From the NCBI GenBank assembly GCA_021613335.1, contig JAJTWR010000231.1:1185001-1249000 (forward strand): DNA of 64,000 bases. The letters are read 5' to 3'. This DNA is from Whitmania pigra (lineage: Eukaryota > Annelida > Clitellata > Hirudinida > Haemopidae). This document shows positions 28,401-60,654 of the stretch, one piece after another; the stretch's first letter is position 1, and each line of letters starts with the position of its first letter. The position numbers and the translations under genes are program-made. Under the pieces are notes generated by a model, which saw nothing but the letters and a program-made list of their open reading frames with translations, had not been told where the DNA came from and made no database searches.

Positions 28401-28625
28401 TACGTCCTTCAAAGTTTTCTCCAGCCTTAAAATAAATAACATGAAATGAAGTAAAGTGTTGATAAGAATTATGCAAATCATTAAAAAAAAGTCTACCTTC
28501 CATGTATTTCCAGGTAAATGGTTGATATAGTCAATCATTGACTGACTAAGAGGTCTTGGGGGATGGATGGCAGCCATTGAGAAGCCAACCAATGAAATCA
28601 GAGACAGAAAAGTCTTGAGATTCAT
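25423..28625 (-). CDS. CTSB: Cathepsin B-like cysteine protease, copy 1 (335 aa)
   Basis: Coding exons, in transcript order: 28625-28497, 28425-28222, 28123-28008, 27868-27784, 26584-26440, 26089-25973, 25828-25700 and 25505-25423. All splice sites are GT-AG and the phases agree. A hydrophobic signal peptide (about 1-18) precedes the peptidase C1 propeptide ([11 protein letters not shown]). The catalytic triad is C110 (QGSCGSCW), H279 ([11 protein letters not shown]) and N299 (ANSWNSDWG). The occluding loop that gives cathepsin B its carboxydipeptidase activity is intact ([20 protein letters not shown], with both His). A TATA box at 28946-28939, a donor at 28890 (GG|GTTAGT) and an acceptor four bases before the ATG point to a short non-coding first exon and a 5'UTR intron. 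The product is probably a lysosomal or secreted digestive protease. It is the first of three tandem copies. Confidence 0.95.
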
Positions 28626-28938
28626 GATTCTGAATGCATTAAGTTTTTGATTAAATTGACGTAATTAAATCATAGCGTCTGCAAAAACACAGCATGAATT
28701 GTTTATCATATCTAATGACCATAAACAAACATATACTTATAAAACGGAATCATTTTAAGAAATTAAATAATCAATATCAAATCAAGATTACAGAAAACTC
28801 TCAACTTAGTAACGTTATCAGAGTTTCTTAAAATGGTTATTTTTGTAACTCGCTCCACTAACATACAAGCAGAAATCGCACGCACTAACCCGTAAGGATT
28901 CGGAGTTTCAAGAAAACAGGAAATTCGCAGTTCTCGGT

Positions 28939-28946
28939 CTTTTATA
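28939..28946 (-). promoter_or_regulatory. TATA box of cathepsin B copy 1
   Basis: On the minus strand the sequence reads TATAAAAG. It lies about 50 bp upstream of the candidate 5'UTR donor (exon end at 28890) and about 315 bp upstream of the ATG. Spacing predicts transcription starting near 28910. Confidence 0.55.
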
Positions 28947-29100
28947 ATGAGAAAAGGTCCTTTAGAGTCAGATGATGTTTTGCTACGGTCATGTGCTTAT
29001 GACAACAAAGGTGGTATTACGAAATTTTATTAATAAGACATCGACTGTAAGGGCAATTAAACAAACACAATTAAAAACTAATTATAAATATTCTAATAAA

Positions 29101-30180
29101 CAGTGATGCCGAATACTCGTACTCGTATACTTAAGTTGTACTTGAGTCTTTATACTTAAGTCCTTTCACGTTTGTGTACTTAGTACTTGTACTTTAAATA
29201 CATTTTTGATGTACTTATGAGTAAGTACATTTTAATTAAGGCCAAGTACTTTTAAATTTTCCTTTTTAAAATAAAAGTGCTAATGAATTGATTTCTAACC
29301 TTTGGCGTTTCCTTTACTATATGCCTGTTTCTGTTTTCTTTGTTCTCTTTGTATTGTCGAATGCTCTCATTTGTTGGAAGATGGCCGAACCATTTGGACG
29401 TTCCGAAAGCCTACAATAAAGAATACAATAAAGCACTGGCAAGTGATGCGACTTTCAAGCGAATGTATCGTTCAGTGGCTGGCAAATGTTACAGTTTGAG
29501 CAATGACACATCAGAGTTCAAAAATTGCTGAAGCTATGTTTAATGTACTTGGGAGAACAATGCCTAAGCCGAACTCAACTCGTTGGAACTCTGAATTTGA
29601 CAGTTACAGAGCCATCTATGATATGAAGGACAAACTTAATATCGTGATGGAGCGCTTGCACCTGCCAAAGTTCAGCTCTCGAGATTTCACGTTCTTGAAG
29701 GAATGGATTGAAGTAATGAGACCAATTGCACAAGCTCTAGACAATTTACAAGGAGAAGACACATCTGGAGCTTATTTTGGTTTTATTCTTCCAACATTAC
29801 ACACCATACTATTTCTAGGTATCCAGCAATCAAAAAAGTTCAAAATCCATTGCATCATCTACACCTGTTGAAAGAATATTCAGTCTTATACTGACTCCTC
29901 AGACTATGTGACAAATATTTTGAAATACTGCTTCTTTACAGAATAATAAGCAATTTTATTGATAAATATAAATTCTGTTATACTTGTATCAACATTGTAT
30001 TGTAGATAAAAAATATTATTTCTGATCGATAAAGGTCACCAAAAGTACTTGTACTTATAATTAAGTACATTCGAAAATACTTGTACCTTCACTTAAGTAC
30101 ATTGCCTACAAGGTACTTGTACCTGTACTTAAGTACATCGCCTACAACTTACATGTACTTACAAGTACCTTCAGCCCCAG
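29101..30180 (+). mobile_element. Decayed hAT transposon with AGTACTT-rich ends
   Basis: Transposase remnants read on the plus strand. FPKAYNKEYNKAL-like sequence lies at about 29390-29525. After a frameshift come MPKPNSTRWNSEFDSY, MRPIAQALDNLQGE and GFILPTLHTI (29503-29818). After an internal deletion comes IASSTPVERIFSLILTP (about 29853-29903), the C-terminal hAT dimerisation motif. Frameshifts, a missing middle and stops after the last motif make it non-functional. Both ends are packed with variants of GTACTTAAGTAC, in opposite orientation (29115-29240 and 30045-30170). The left end starts CAGTGATG; the right end is less certain, and flanking 8-mers do not match exactly. It separates cathepsin B copies 1 and 2. 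Confidence 0.8.
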
Positions 30181-30562
30181 GTAATTTGTACTTATAACTA
30201 TATTAAAATTCAGATGCATCTTTTTGTTCTTGCACGACAAAAAGCCACACTCTCGCAAGTTAGTTTATTGCAACTTTTTCATTGAAACTCATTATAGCTT
30301 CATGTTTCGCTCACCAGCAAAGAACATTTAACAAGAATTACAAGAAAAGGTTTTCAACATTTGTTTATTACAGGAGTGCGATTTTGTGATCTCGAATATG
30401 AAACTGAAACTTCAAAGCTTTTGACTTCATTAAAGTTCATTAAACTAATTAACAAGGCATTTATTACTAGCAACAAAACAGTTGAAATTTTATAAATCCA
30501 TAAAAATACTAGCTATCAAAATGTCAAAATCAAAAACTGTTGTGGCATTAAATTTTAAGCAG

Positions 30563-32786
30563 TCATTTTATTTTTGGAGTTCCTGCAACCCCATCTGATT
30601 CTATTCCACATTCATTTTTCCCTCTGAGAATTTTGAAAAATCCTGCAAATTGAATGAATTAATTAGATAAGATTATGGAAACATTTGAAATTACAACTCC
30701 ATCGAGAAAATTCACAATATTGGATAGACCACGTTCAGATTGAATTTTTCAGATGCAAAAAGAAACTACCAAGCTTCAATATTCAACAGAAACACAATAA
30801 ATTATAAATAATAACAAAGCCTTTGGTCTCACCATTGTCCCCCCAATCCGTGTTCCACGAGTTGGCCAGAAGCCAATAGTCAGTGCCATTTTCAACTCCC
30901 CATCCGAGAAGTTTCACCGCGTGACCTCCGAGTGCAGATCCTGTCACGTGCTTGTAAACACCTTTGAGGAACAACAAATTAAATATTTATTTATTCAAAT
31001 AAAGAACTACAAAATATTTACATTTGAAGTAATTAGCACTAACCTGATTTGTAACTAACAAAATCTTCATAGACTGTGAAATCAACCTCAATAGGTCCAT
31101 GTTCCATGAGCTCCTTCATGATTTGCTCAGGTTTCTTTGGAACAGAATATGAATCCAAACCTGGGTTTGAGATCATGTTTAACAGAGATGGTAGGAATAA
31201 TATTATTACAAAAAGTAAGTTTAGTAATCATAAATTGTTTTGACATTTTTGTTCACATCCTTGTAGGTCAAACTTAAGTGAAGATATTATATTCAGCAGA
31301 ATGATTGAGCAAATTTATGCAAGAATTTATGTAAGTAATGTAATATTGTAATATAATATCAAAAACTATTAAAATTTTATAATATTTAGTTAATCTGAGG
31401 CTAATTTGGTTTTATGATAAATACTTCCTATTGAACAATTTTAAAAGTGATTTTTGAAGAAACCCTGATTTTGTAAGAAAAAATGTAGCTTTAATTAAAA
31501 GCGCTTTTCAAGATCATTACAATTTAAAAAGATATGAAATAATGCTCACTGTATTGTTTGTCATCATAGTAAGAAAGTTTGTAACCATCCCTGCACTTCT
31601 TTTGACATTTTGGAGTGCTTGTGTAACCCTTACAAGGAGGCCTGCTGCCATTGACATGATGGCCACACGGAGGGATTGAATATGGGCGACACCCCTTGGA
31701 ACAAAAGCCATTGAATGAGGATTGTAAAAAAATAATTCATTAACAAAATCATTGCTAAGAAATAAAACTGTAACTAAATCATTGTCAAGAAATTACACTT
31801 TAACTTTTAACTTTAACAATTAAATTACAATTAACTAAATCATGAAACATGAGAAATTTCAATAACCTGATTAGAATCATACTGCCCTCCAGTAACAATT
31901 CCATTGTAATGGTAGAACCTCCAAGCGAATGAAGGAAACCCACCATAGCAACTAAAAATTGCAAATCACTTGGGTTTCATTTCCAACTAATCAGACAACA
32001 ATTATCTTTACTTTCAAAGTAATCATAAGGTTGATGACACTAGAATATCATGCAATGATACTAAAAAATGCAAAGATGTTAATAAAGTTCACTGACGTTC
32101 TTCAATATCTTCTTTAATATGTTTAATAATGCTTACCCAAATCCACAATAGTAGCAACACGAAAGCAGGTCTTCTGCTGAGATGTGAGCATGATCTTTGG
32201 CATTTGAAGCAATACAAATTCTATCAGAAATGGCAGATACTGCTCCAAAAGCCTTAATAATAAGTAAAACAAAAGGACTTTATCTAAATGACATCTACTG
32301 ATGTAGTGAAAAGTAACCATAGATATTTATGGACTTACCCAGCATGATCCACAATTACCCTGGTCCCTGATCTCCTTCAGCGTGGGACAATCTGGCCATT
32401 TCTCTCTTGGATCAAAAGATTCGGGAAATATCTCATTTTCTGCAATGGTGTGGTACTTCACAGGCAATTCATCCCTGCTTTTTAAGGAACCACAAAGGTG
32501 CTTCACATCTTCTAATGTGCTGCCCCTGAAGTTTTCCCCAGCCTTAAAAATAAAGCAATTTCTTAACAAATGTCAATTAAAATAAAATTTTTTATTAACC
32601 TAGATTAAAATAATCTAATTAAATAAGACATTGCACAAATCATTTGAACCCCACCTTCCAGGTATTTCCAGGAATGTTGTTGATGTAATCAATCATTGAT
32701 TGAGTGAGAGGTGTTGGAGAAAGTGCAGAGATCTCAAAGATGATGGTCAGAGAAGCAATAAACAGTAGAAGCATTTGAACACCCAT
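30563..32786 (-). CDS. CTSB: Cathepsin B-like cysteine protease, copy 2 (335 aa)
   Basis: Coding exons: 32786-32655, 32542-32339, 32252-32137, 31951-31867, 31694-31550, 31160-31044, 30961-30833 and 30642-30563. Boundaries and phases are the same as in copy 1. The first exon encodes a signal peptide rich in Leu, Ile and Phe, then the propeptide ([18 protein letters not shown]). The catalytic residues are C111 (QGNCGSCW), H280 and N300 (ANSWNTDWG). The occluding loop keeps the His pair but reads [14 protein letters not shown], with Gly where the family usually has Glu. An acceptor 9 bp before the ATG and a GTGAGT donor at 33181/33180 suggest a 5'UTR intron like the other copies. Exon 8 resembles copy 3 and exon 7 resembles copy 1. 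Function is as for copy 1; the fold appears intact. Confidence 0.95.
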
Positions 32787-33538
32787 TATATCAGCTGCAA
32801 ACATATTTTCACAATAAGATTAATAAACTGGATCCATAAATTTTATAACAACTTCGTTAAAACTAGTTATTATTGGTTAATCTGTTAATAGTTGTGCAAT
32901 GTTAATTTTTCCTAACAGTTATTTAAGTTATACATACAACAGCATAAACAGTGATTGTATTTTATTATTTGTCAGCATTCATAAATCAAAAGCAGTTATA
33001 GTAAGATGTTATTTCGAAACATCGATAAACCTAAAAAAAACTAGAAACCGCTTTCCTATAAAAGCCCCCTGCTCACTTAATGAGTCAGACGATCTCCTGT
33101 CACGCGCCCTCTTTAGCAAATATTACGTTAAATTAGCTAAATGTTTAGGCTTCAAAGTATTAAGTCTAAAAAATACTCACGATGTAGGGAAAAGTGCTCT
33201 AATTATTCACTTATGTAACGGACGTTAATAAAATCAAGTTAAAGAGTATTTGAATGCTCTTGTGAATTTTTACAGAATAATCTTGGCGATGAATATTTAT
33301 TAGATGTGATTAAAGAGGAGCAATATATTAAAATGTACATCAACCTGTAATATTTTTGAAATAGTTTTCTAATTCTATCTCAACAAATAAATAAATTGTT
33401 TATATATTTTCACAAAATTGGACCATTTCAAATTTATTATCTACGCCGGGAAAACCGAGAGGAAAAGTGAAATTTCGAGGAATAATTTAAGCAATGCTTA
33501 AGTTGTATTGCATTTTTAAGTTATTCAAGACACTCCAT
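32787..33538. other. 5' flank of cathepsin B copy 2
   Basis: Probable 5'UTR intron (33180 down to about 32796 on the minus strand) and promoter region. No clear TATA box comparable with copies 1 and 3 was found. No other gene is visible. Confidence 0.4.
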
Positions 33539-33546
33539 CCTTACAG

Positions 33547-34217
33547 CAATGGCTAACCAAGGGAGGAGAGGCAGGGACGGTTCGCCCCGGGCGACAAAGG
33601 CTAAGGGGCGGCATTTTGAGAGGGTATGTAAAAAATAAGAAATAGAAAAAACGGAAACCCCCTCTCCTAAGTGTTTTGCTGTGTCCATTGAAGAATCAGA
33701 TTTCAGCACGTTCATGATTTTGCAAACAAATAGCCCGGGCTATTAGTGTTGCAGGATGAGATAGTTCTTTCTCCTCCAAACTAAGGTTAATAAAAAACTC
33801 TCTCGATCCTCGATGAGCTAATAATACAGACTTGGCAGTCCTCTCTATAGATAGATGGACTGAATTTTGAAATCTTAAAAAAAATTACGGAAGAAGTGGG
33901 GAGATGTGGGTGGCATGCTAACCAGCCTGTGCAGCTACAGGAGCTAGGAGTGGGAACTATTCCTTTGTTCCATCTATTTCTTATATCTGTGCGTTTTAGT
34001 TATCTTGTGTTTTGACAAATAAAGCAGTTGCGCTCACTGTTCTGTTTTCCTTGATTAACTACGGGTCATTACAGAAGAATTTGTAAATTTTTAACCGGTT
34101 TGATCGTAAAAATATTTGTGAGCTTTTCGTGAACTTGAAGGTTAACGGATTATTAAGAGGGCCAAGAGGGGTGGGGCAGAAAATCCCCGGGCGGCAAGTA
34201 GAGTTGGTACGCCACTG
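33547..34217 (+). mobile_element. 671-bp hAT-type element with exact 8-bp target duplication
   Basis: CCTTACAG flanks the element on both sides (33539-33546 and 34218-34225). The terminal inverted repeats are CAATGGCTAACCAA and, from the other end, CAGTGGCGTACCAA. Inside, about 33778-33895 translates with stops to KLRLIKNSL, then TDLAVLSIDRWTEF, matching the C-terminal end of BED/TTF-type hAT transposases. GC-rich tracts (CGCCCCGGGCG near 33583) lie just inside both ends. It is an internally deleted, non-autonomous copy between cathepsin B copies 2 and 3. Confidence 0.85.
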
Positions 34218-34225
34218 CCTTACAG

Positions 34226-35045
34226 CATAGCTTTAGAATCAGTTTGGATTTGGTAGAGACTTTTTGACGAGTCGCCAATCTCAAGATATGCAAATATGTA
34301 GCTATAAAACCTTTGCAAATGTTTTTGAACATTTTAAACCCGACTTTTTAATATAATTTTCAAAATTTCCCCAAAGGCCTTAAGATTCTATCGGATTATG
34401 CAAAGTTTAAGGTAAATATATTCCTCTCCAAATTGATACCTCAATATTTTTTTTTTAATTTAAACTATTCAAATATTATTATTGTTAGTGACTATCCATA
34501 TATGATGCATTTAGGGATGTGAAGAGGTTCAAACATTTTTGTGGATTTGTGATGAGAAGGAATCTAAAAAAATGTCGACACATCGATAATTGATCAGTTA
34601 AAGATTTTGGGAAAACTAGCCAGAACAACCATCTTGTAACAACTCAAGATGGAACCAATTTCCTCTCCCAAACGTATCAGGCCAGAGAGAGTTGCAACTC
34701 GTCGACCAAGAGAAAGGTATGCCAATAATAGTGAATGTGCAGATTGGCAATTTAGAACAAAATGAAACATGTATAACAATACCACACGAGATACACAAAA
34801 ATTATGTTCCGCTTTGTTCATTGAATGAACATTTTTCAACGTTTTAGGTTTCAAGACTCTGAGTTTGGTCTCGAAATGAAACTTCATTATCAAAAATCTT
34901 TTGTAGTTGAATAAAGTGATTAACAAGATATTTTTTAGCAGCATTAAATCTGTTGAAATATTACAAATCTTCAATATATTATCAACCCAATGTCAATAAA
35001 AGCAATTAAGCATTATTCCATAGTTAAATTTTGAGCGTGGTCATA
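34226..35045. other. Intergenic region downstream of cathepsin B copy 3
   Basis: Nothing recognisable was found. A 126-codon reverse frame (34594-34974) has no domain, splice or repeat support. Confidence 0.5.
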
Positions 35046-37121
35046 TTATTTTGGAGTTCCTGCAACTCCCCTTGATTCAATTCCGCATTCATTTTTCCCT
35101 CTGAGAATTTTGAAGTACCCTGCAAATTGAATGAATTCATGTCAATAAAAGCATGTTGATATTGTTTGAAAATATAGAGCATTTGTAGCATTGGATATGT
35201 TAACCAGATGGTTGTTATCAGTAGGGAACGACGAGGGGCAGGGCGATAATGCAATTTTTTTGGACTCATCTGGGTATCACGGTATTAACATTTACAACTA
35301 TGACATTTTTTGTTTTTTGTTAACAAATTTAAAATAACACAAAGTCCGTGGGTGCTAAAGACCTGAAATTTCTGTGGGCCCTAATTGTTAGATGTAAAAA
35401 GAAACTCTCAAGTTTCAGTATTCTACGTAACCACAGTAACAAAGTCTTTTGTCTCACCATTGTCTCCCCAATCTGAGTTCCATGAGTTAGCAAGAAGCCA
35501 GTATTTGGTGCCATTTTCAAGTCCCCATCCGAGAAGTTTCACTGCATGACCTCCGAGATAAGATCCTTCCACATACTTGTAAACCCCTGGATCGATTCCA
35601 ATTGCGTTAAGTTCTCTTATCACAATATAAGTTAATGTTTGTTATCATAAAATGGGATAGTAATTATAACAATATTAATAGCATTTTAAAAGTCATCAAG
35701 TTAAACCAGAAATATTTACTAAACATTTATTAGAAATATTTATTATTTATCAGAGATGGATACTTAGTCTGTTTAAAAAGGATGCGATGTCGTCGAGTAT
35801 CCCAATCCAAATTAAGACTAACCAGACTTATAGTTGAGGAAATCAGCAAAAACGCTAAAGCCAACTTCAAATGGTCCATGAGTCATTAGTTCCATCATGA
35901 TTTGTTCTTCTTCTTCGGGAACTCCATATGTCTTTAAACCTGAAAACGAACTCTGGGAACAATAACTTTCTAAATAACAAACTCACTAGTGAAATCAGTG
36001 CTATTTTAGATCACTATTTATATGTTATTTGTAATTATAATTGTAACTTCATTTGTATGGAGCCATAGCGTAGCGTCAGAGGCGCTTCTTGTAACCATTT
36101 ATATAGCGCTCCTTACCGAGGGTTTCGTACACAACTCATTACGACTGTTGTCATTAACGCCGTATGTAGACACGTAACCCATTCGGCTAACCTGCACGCC
36201 TATAATTTACTCCAACATCTTTTGAAATGGAATTTAAATAAAGCAACAAACATTTTAGATATGAAAATAAGTTGGTATGAGTCACTTACTATAATGTTTA
36301 TCCTCGCTGAAAGACCGTTTATAACCCTCTCTGCATTTATTTTCACAACTTGGAGTTCTGGTTTCTCCTTCGCAGGGGGGTCTGCTGCCGTTAACGTGGT
36401 GTTCGCAAGGAGCAATCGAATATGGACGACATCCCTGTTTTTAAATTTTATCATCCTTAATCTCATTGCTGCTCCATTGGTTTTTTAAGTCTCAATTATA
36501 AAAAAAAAAATCAAGTTCGGAAGTGACCTCGTTTGAACCATATTGACCTCCTGTTACAATGCCTTCTGTTTCGTAATAACGCCAAGCCTCGTCAATAAAT
36601 CCACCATCACATCTGAAAGTTATTAATTTAATTTTAGAAATGTATGATTTATACGAGGTATTATTGCTTTTTTAAATGACGTAAAAAGGCAACTTAATTA
36701 ATTACTTTATGACGACTTATATTTACCCGAAACCATGACAACAACTGAGGACATCTTCGGCTGATGTGTGGGCGTGAACTTTAGCATTTGACGAAATACA
36801 AATTCTATCAGATATAGCTGACACGGCCCCAAATGCCTGTGAAATTCAGAGATATAAACACAGATATATAGCTCCAAATTCTTATGCAAAGTTAGTGACT
36901 CCAGAGCTTACCCAACACGATCCACAATTACCCTGGTCTCTGATCTCCTTCAGAGTTGGACACTCTGGCCATTTCTCCCTTGGATCGAAAGATTCGGGAA
37001 GTTTTTCTTCGTCTGCTATTGTGTGGTACCTTATCGGTAGGTTGTTGTCGCTCTTTAATGTACCACAAAGGCGTTTCACATCTTCTAATTTGCGTCCTTT
37101 GAAGTTTTCCCCGGCCTTTAA

Positions 37122-37159
<38 letters not shown>

Positions 37160-37366
37160 TAATAATAATATATAATAATAATAACAATAACAATAATAAT
37201 ATTGTAAAACGTAATTGAAATTAATAACAAGCAAGCCCACCTTCCACGTGATTCCAGGAAGGTTGTTGACGTAATCAATCATCGATTGACTGAGAGGTCT
37301 TGGACTGATGGCAGCCATTGAAATCCCTGCGAATATCAGAGGCAGAACAACTTGGAGGCAACCCAT
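35046..37366 (-). CDS. CTSB: Cathepsin B-like cysteine protease, copy 3 (329 aa)
   Basis: Coding exons: 37366-37241, 37115-36912, 36836-36727, 36612-36528, 36434-36290, 35939-35823, 35586-35458 and 35119-35046. The eight-exon plan and phases equal those of copies 1 and 2. The signal peptide and propeptide ([18 protein letters not shown]) are present. The catalytic residues C109 (QGNCGSCW), H276 ([11 protein letters not shown]) and N296 (ANSWNSDWG) are kept, and the occluding loop reads [14 protein letters not shown]. Exon 3 is two codons shorter than in the other copies, so LSCCHGFGC replaces the usual CCxxCGxGC. One cysteine of the Cys63-Cys67 pair (human mature numbering) is therefore missing. 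The protein ends GVAGTPK, two residues before copy 2's end. A TATA box (37842-37834), a donor at 37781 and an acceptor just before the ATG support a 5'UTR intron, which contains a (TAA)n array. Confidence 0.95.
36060..36195 (-). mobile_element. tRNA-derived SINE, copy A (in cathepsin B copy 3 intron)
   Basis: On the minus strand this reads GTTAGCCGAATGGGTTACG (A-box-like), a middle part with GACAACAGTCGTAATG, then GTACGAAACCC (B-box-like) and AGCGCTATATAAATGGTTA. Two more copies occur at 44409-44516 (+) and 49398-49514 (-). It lies in the intron between coding exons 5 and 6. Confidence 0.75.
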
Positions 37367-37507
37367 GTTCTGGATGAATAAGCATGCCGTTTAGTGCTAG
37401 TACACTCATTTGCATAATAATTTGTCAACATATAATTTTCTGTTGTTTGATATAAATAATAATGGTAGTAATATGTTATTTTATTAGTAATCAATAATAT
37501 TTAGTGT

Positions 37508-37561
37508 AATGTGCTAATAATAATAATAATAAGATAATAATAATAATAATAATAATAAATA

Positions 37562-37596
<35 letters not shown>

Positions 37597-37616
37597 TAAT
37601 AATAATAATAATAATA

Positions 37617-37662
<46 letters not shown>

Positions 37663-37663
37663 C

Positions 37664-37705
<42 letters not shown>

Positions 37706-37752
37706 TATAATAATAATATAATAATAATAATAATAATACATAATAATAATAA
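37508..37752. repeat. (TAA)n microsatellite in the 5'UTR intron of cathepsin B copy 3
   Basis: About 80 TAA units with several register breaks. A shorter related tract (37121-37200, with AAC variants) lies in the first coding intron of the same gene. Confidence 0.95.
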
Positions 37753-37833
37753 TGATATTAATGATATATTATGTGCTAACCGATCTCTTGAGTTTTCGAT
37801 GAAAAAATTAACAGTTTTAAAAAGTGTTGGTGG

Positions 37834-37842
37834 TTATATATA
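37834..37842 (-). promoter_or_regulatory. TATA box of cathepsin B copy 3
   Basis: The minus strand reads TATATATAA. It lies about 53 bp upstream of the candidate 5'UTR exon end at 37781 (ATCG|GTTAGC), a spacing close to that of copy 1. Transcription would start near 37810. Confidence 0.5.
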
Positions 37843-39483
37843 AACAACTTAATCGCCCATTAGTCACATGACTCCGAATCAAGTGGTTTCTTTGGCAAAA
37901 TAATAACCCTAATTGACCTTCTTTGGTTTGAAAAAATATAAATTATTATTTGATAATATTTATTTCTTATTGTGATTATTTATTAGTATTTATTTTTTTT
38001 TAATTATTCAGTAATGACCCATATCAACTCAGTGATAAAATGCATTTTTGAATGAAAAATATCTGAAAAATGAATAGTAAATAATTTGTTTTCGTCTAAT
38101 GATCATTTATTTATAATTGTGTAAAAACTAAACTTTTCCTTTCAGTTTTTGTAAGCAATTAATTCTTAGCATAGTTACAATTGTAGTTTGTAACATAATT
38201 AATTACCTCTTGTTAAGTAAGAATAGCATACAGCCATTTATTTCAAATGAGATTCAATCGAATTTACATCAAACATATTTGCGGCATTTGTTATTTCTTT
38301 TATTAGGTGGGTAGAGGACCGAAGTATTACCTGTCCACTATTAAACAGCAAAACATTGAATATAATATCATTACAAATTAAATGACTCATCAATTTCTGC
38401 TAATCAATGATTTTAAAATTACTACTGACTTTTCTAATTCGAGCTGAATAATATTAGGTTGGAGTATTTGGATCGACAGTTGGATGTTGAAATCGACCAC
38501 TGATTGGCTGCTGACCTTTTTTAAATTAACCAATTACATTGATGTTTGTTAATTTGATTAAAGTTACTCTCTGCACACATAAAGTAGTGCCCTTGAGATA
38601 TTTGTTGAAAACTATGCTTGACCTGCACTAATTAGTAATAATAACAATTTATTTCGTTGAATAATAAATAAACATTAATTTTAAGTAATTTCAATTAATT
38701 TCGTTACTAAATAAATATCAAATAATGAATAATTATTAATAAGTTTAAGTTATTTCTTTAATAAATAAATAAATAAATAAATAAATAACTAAATCCATCA
38801 TAAATAATTGCAATTATTTGAAATTAACTACATGAACTGATTGATGAGTGTTGTACAATGAAGGTGTTGCTACCGTTGATGGAGAGATGATGATGCTAGG
38901 AGAGGAACCTGGATGCTTGCCAAGATGCAGGTTGCTTCTGGACTGCAGAATTTTGCCTGCAGTTGGTGACGAAGCATCCTGGCTTCAGTTTACTGTAATT
39001 ATTCATTTAAAACACTCTAGTTTAATTGTCTTTTCATCATTTAAATTCATTAATTAGTGTCCGCATAGCAGGAGATATTTGTCCTTGGAAACACTGAAGT
39101 TGGTCATTTATTGAAAAGTTAACAGTTGAAACATTCAACGGTCGTGAATCAGCAAGCGATTAATTAATTAGCAAAAACTAATTTATTAAATTATTTGTTG
39201 ACATAACCGATCTTAAGAATGACAAAGGAATTGTGATCGCCAGCATCTGAAGCGTCGTTGAAGCAACTTCTTCCCCATCTTTTCTTCCTCCTCCTCCTCA
39301 ACTCATCATTATCAGCATTGTCATCACCATCACCATCATCTTCTTCTTTTTCTTCATCGTCCTCATTATTGTCGCCATGCATCTGAAATTTTCATTTTTC
39401 CAGCGTGTGATAATTCTGTAATTGAGATTAATTCTAAATAATATTTTTTCGTAGCCTTTTTCCTAGATATTTCTCATGTCAAA
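37843..39483. other. Intergenic region between the cathepsin cluster and the channel gene
   Basis: The cathepsin B copy 3 transcript and the channel gene diverge from this interval, so both promoters must lie here or nearby. AT-rich sequence with AAATA runs near 38760-38790. No gene was recognised; the acidic reverse frame at 39191-39382 looks like a (TCC/ATC)n shadow. Confidence 0.45.
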
Positions 39484-59886
<20,403 letters not shown>

Positions 59887-59912
59887 TAATTGATATTCTT
59901 ATTCTTTACCAT

Positions 59913-60237
<325 letters not shown>

Positions 60238-60654
60238 TTAATACTCTCATACCCTATTATTAAACAAGATTCTCAGTCCTTACCTTATTATTAATTACTG
60301 TTACAAATCTTTACCATTTTAAATGAAGCCACATTCTGAGACCCAATGGAATTCATTCACCAATTTCTTCAATCTGATTGTTCGTCTTGTGCTTAAAAGG
60401 CTGATATTTTGGAAACTCTAACATTCATTGTGTCTATGTTTCAAGTGCTAAAATATTTATTTTAAGATGCTGTTTTGTCAGCGAGCACGAATGATTTTTT
60501 TTTATTTATTTCAAATATCTTTAAAATTAATTTCAAATATCAGATTTTGGATTCTATGAAGCTTCACGTACTCATGGATTGATGCATTCGTTGCTGTTTT
60601 AATGAGCATGCATCTTACAAAGCATCGTGTCAGTGGCGCGTGAATTTTTCGATA

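Noticed and set aside
34594..34974. 126-codon reverse frame as a gene
   Set aside because: It has no domain, repeat family or splice context, and a frame of this length is expected occasionally by chance.
39191..39382. Acidic reverse-strand frame ending in a basic cluster (RRRRKKRWGRS), considered as a neuropeptide precursor
   Set aside because: There is no signal peptide, no repeated peptide and no amidation site in context, and most of the frame translates TCC/ATC repeats.
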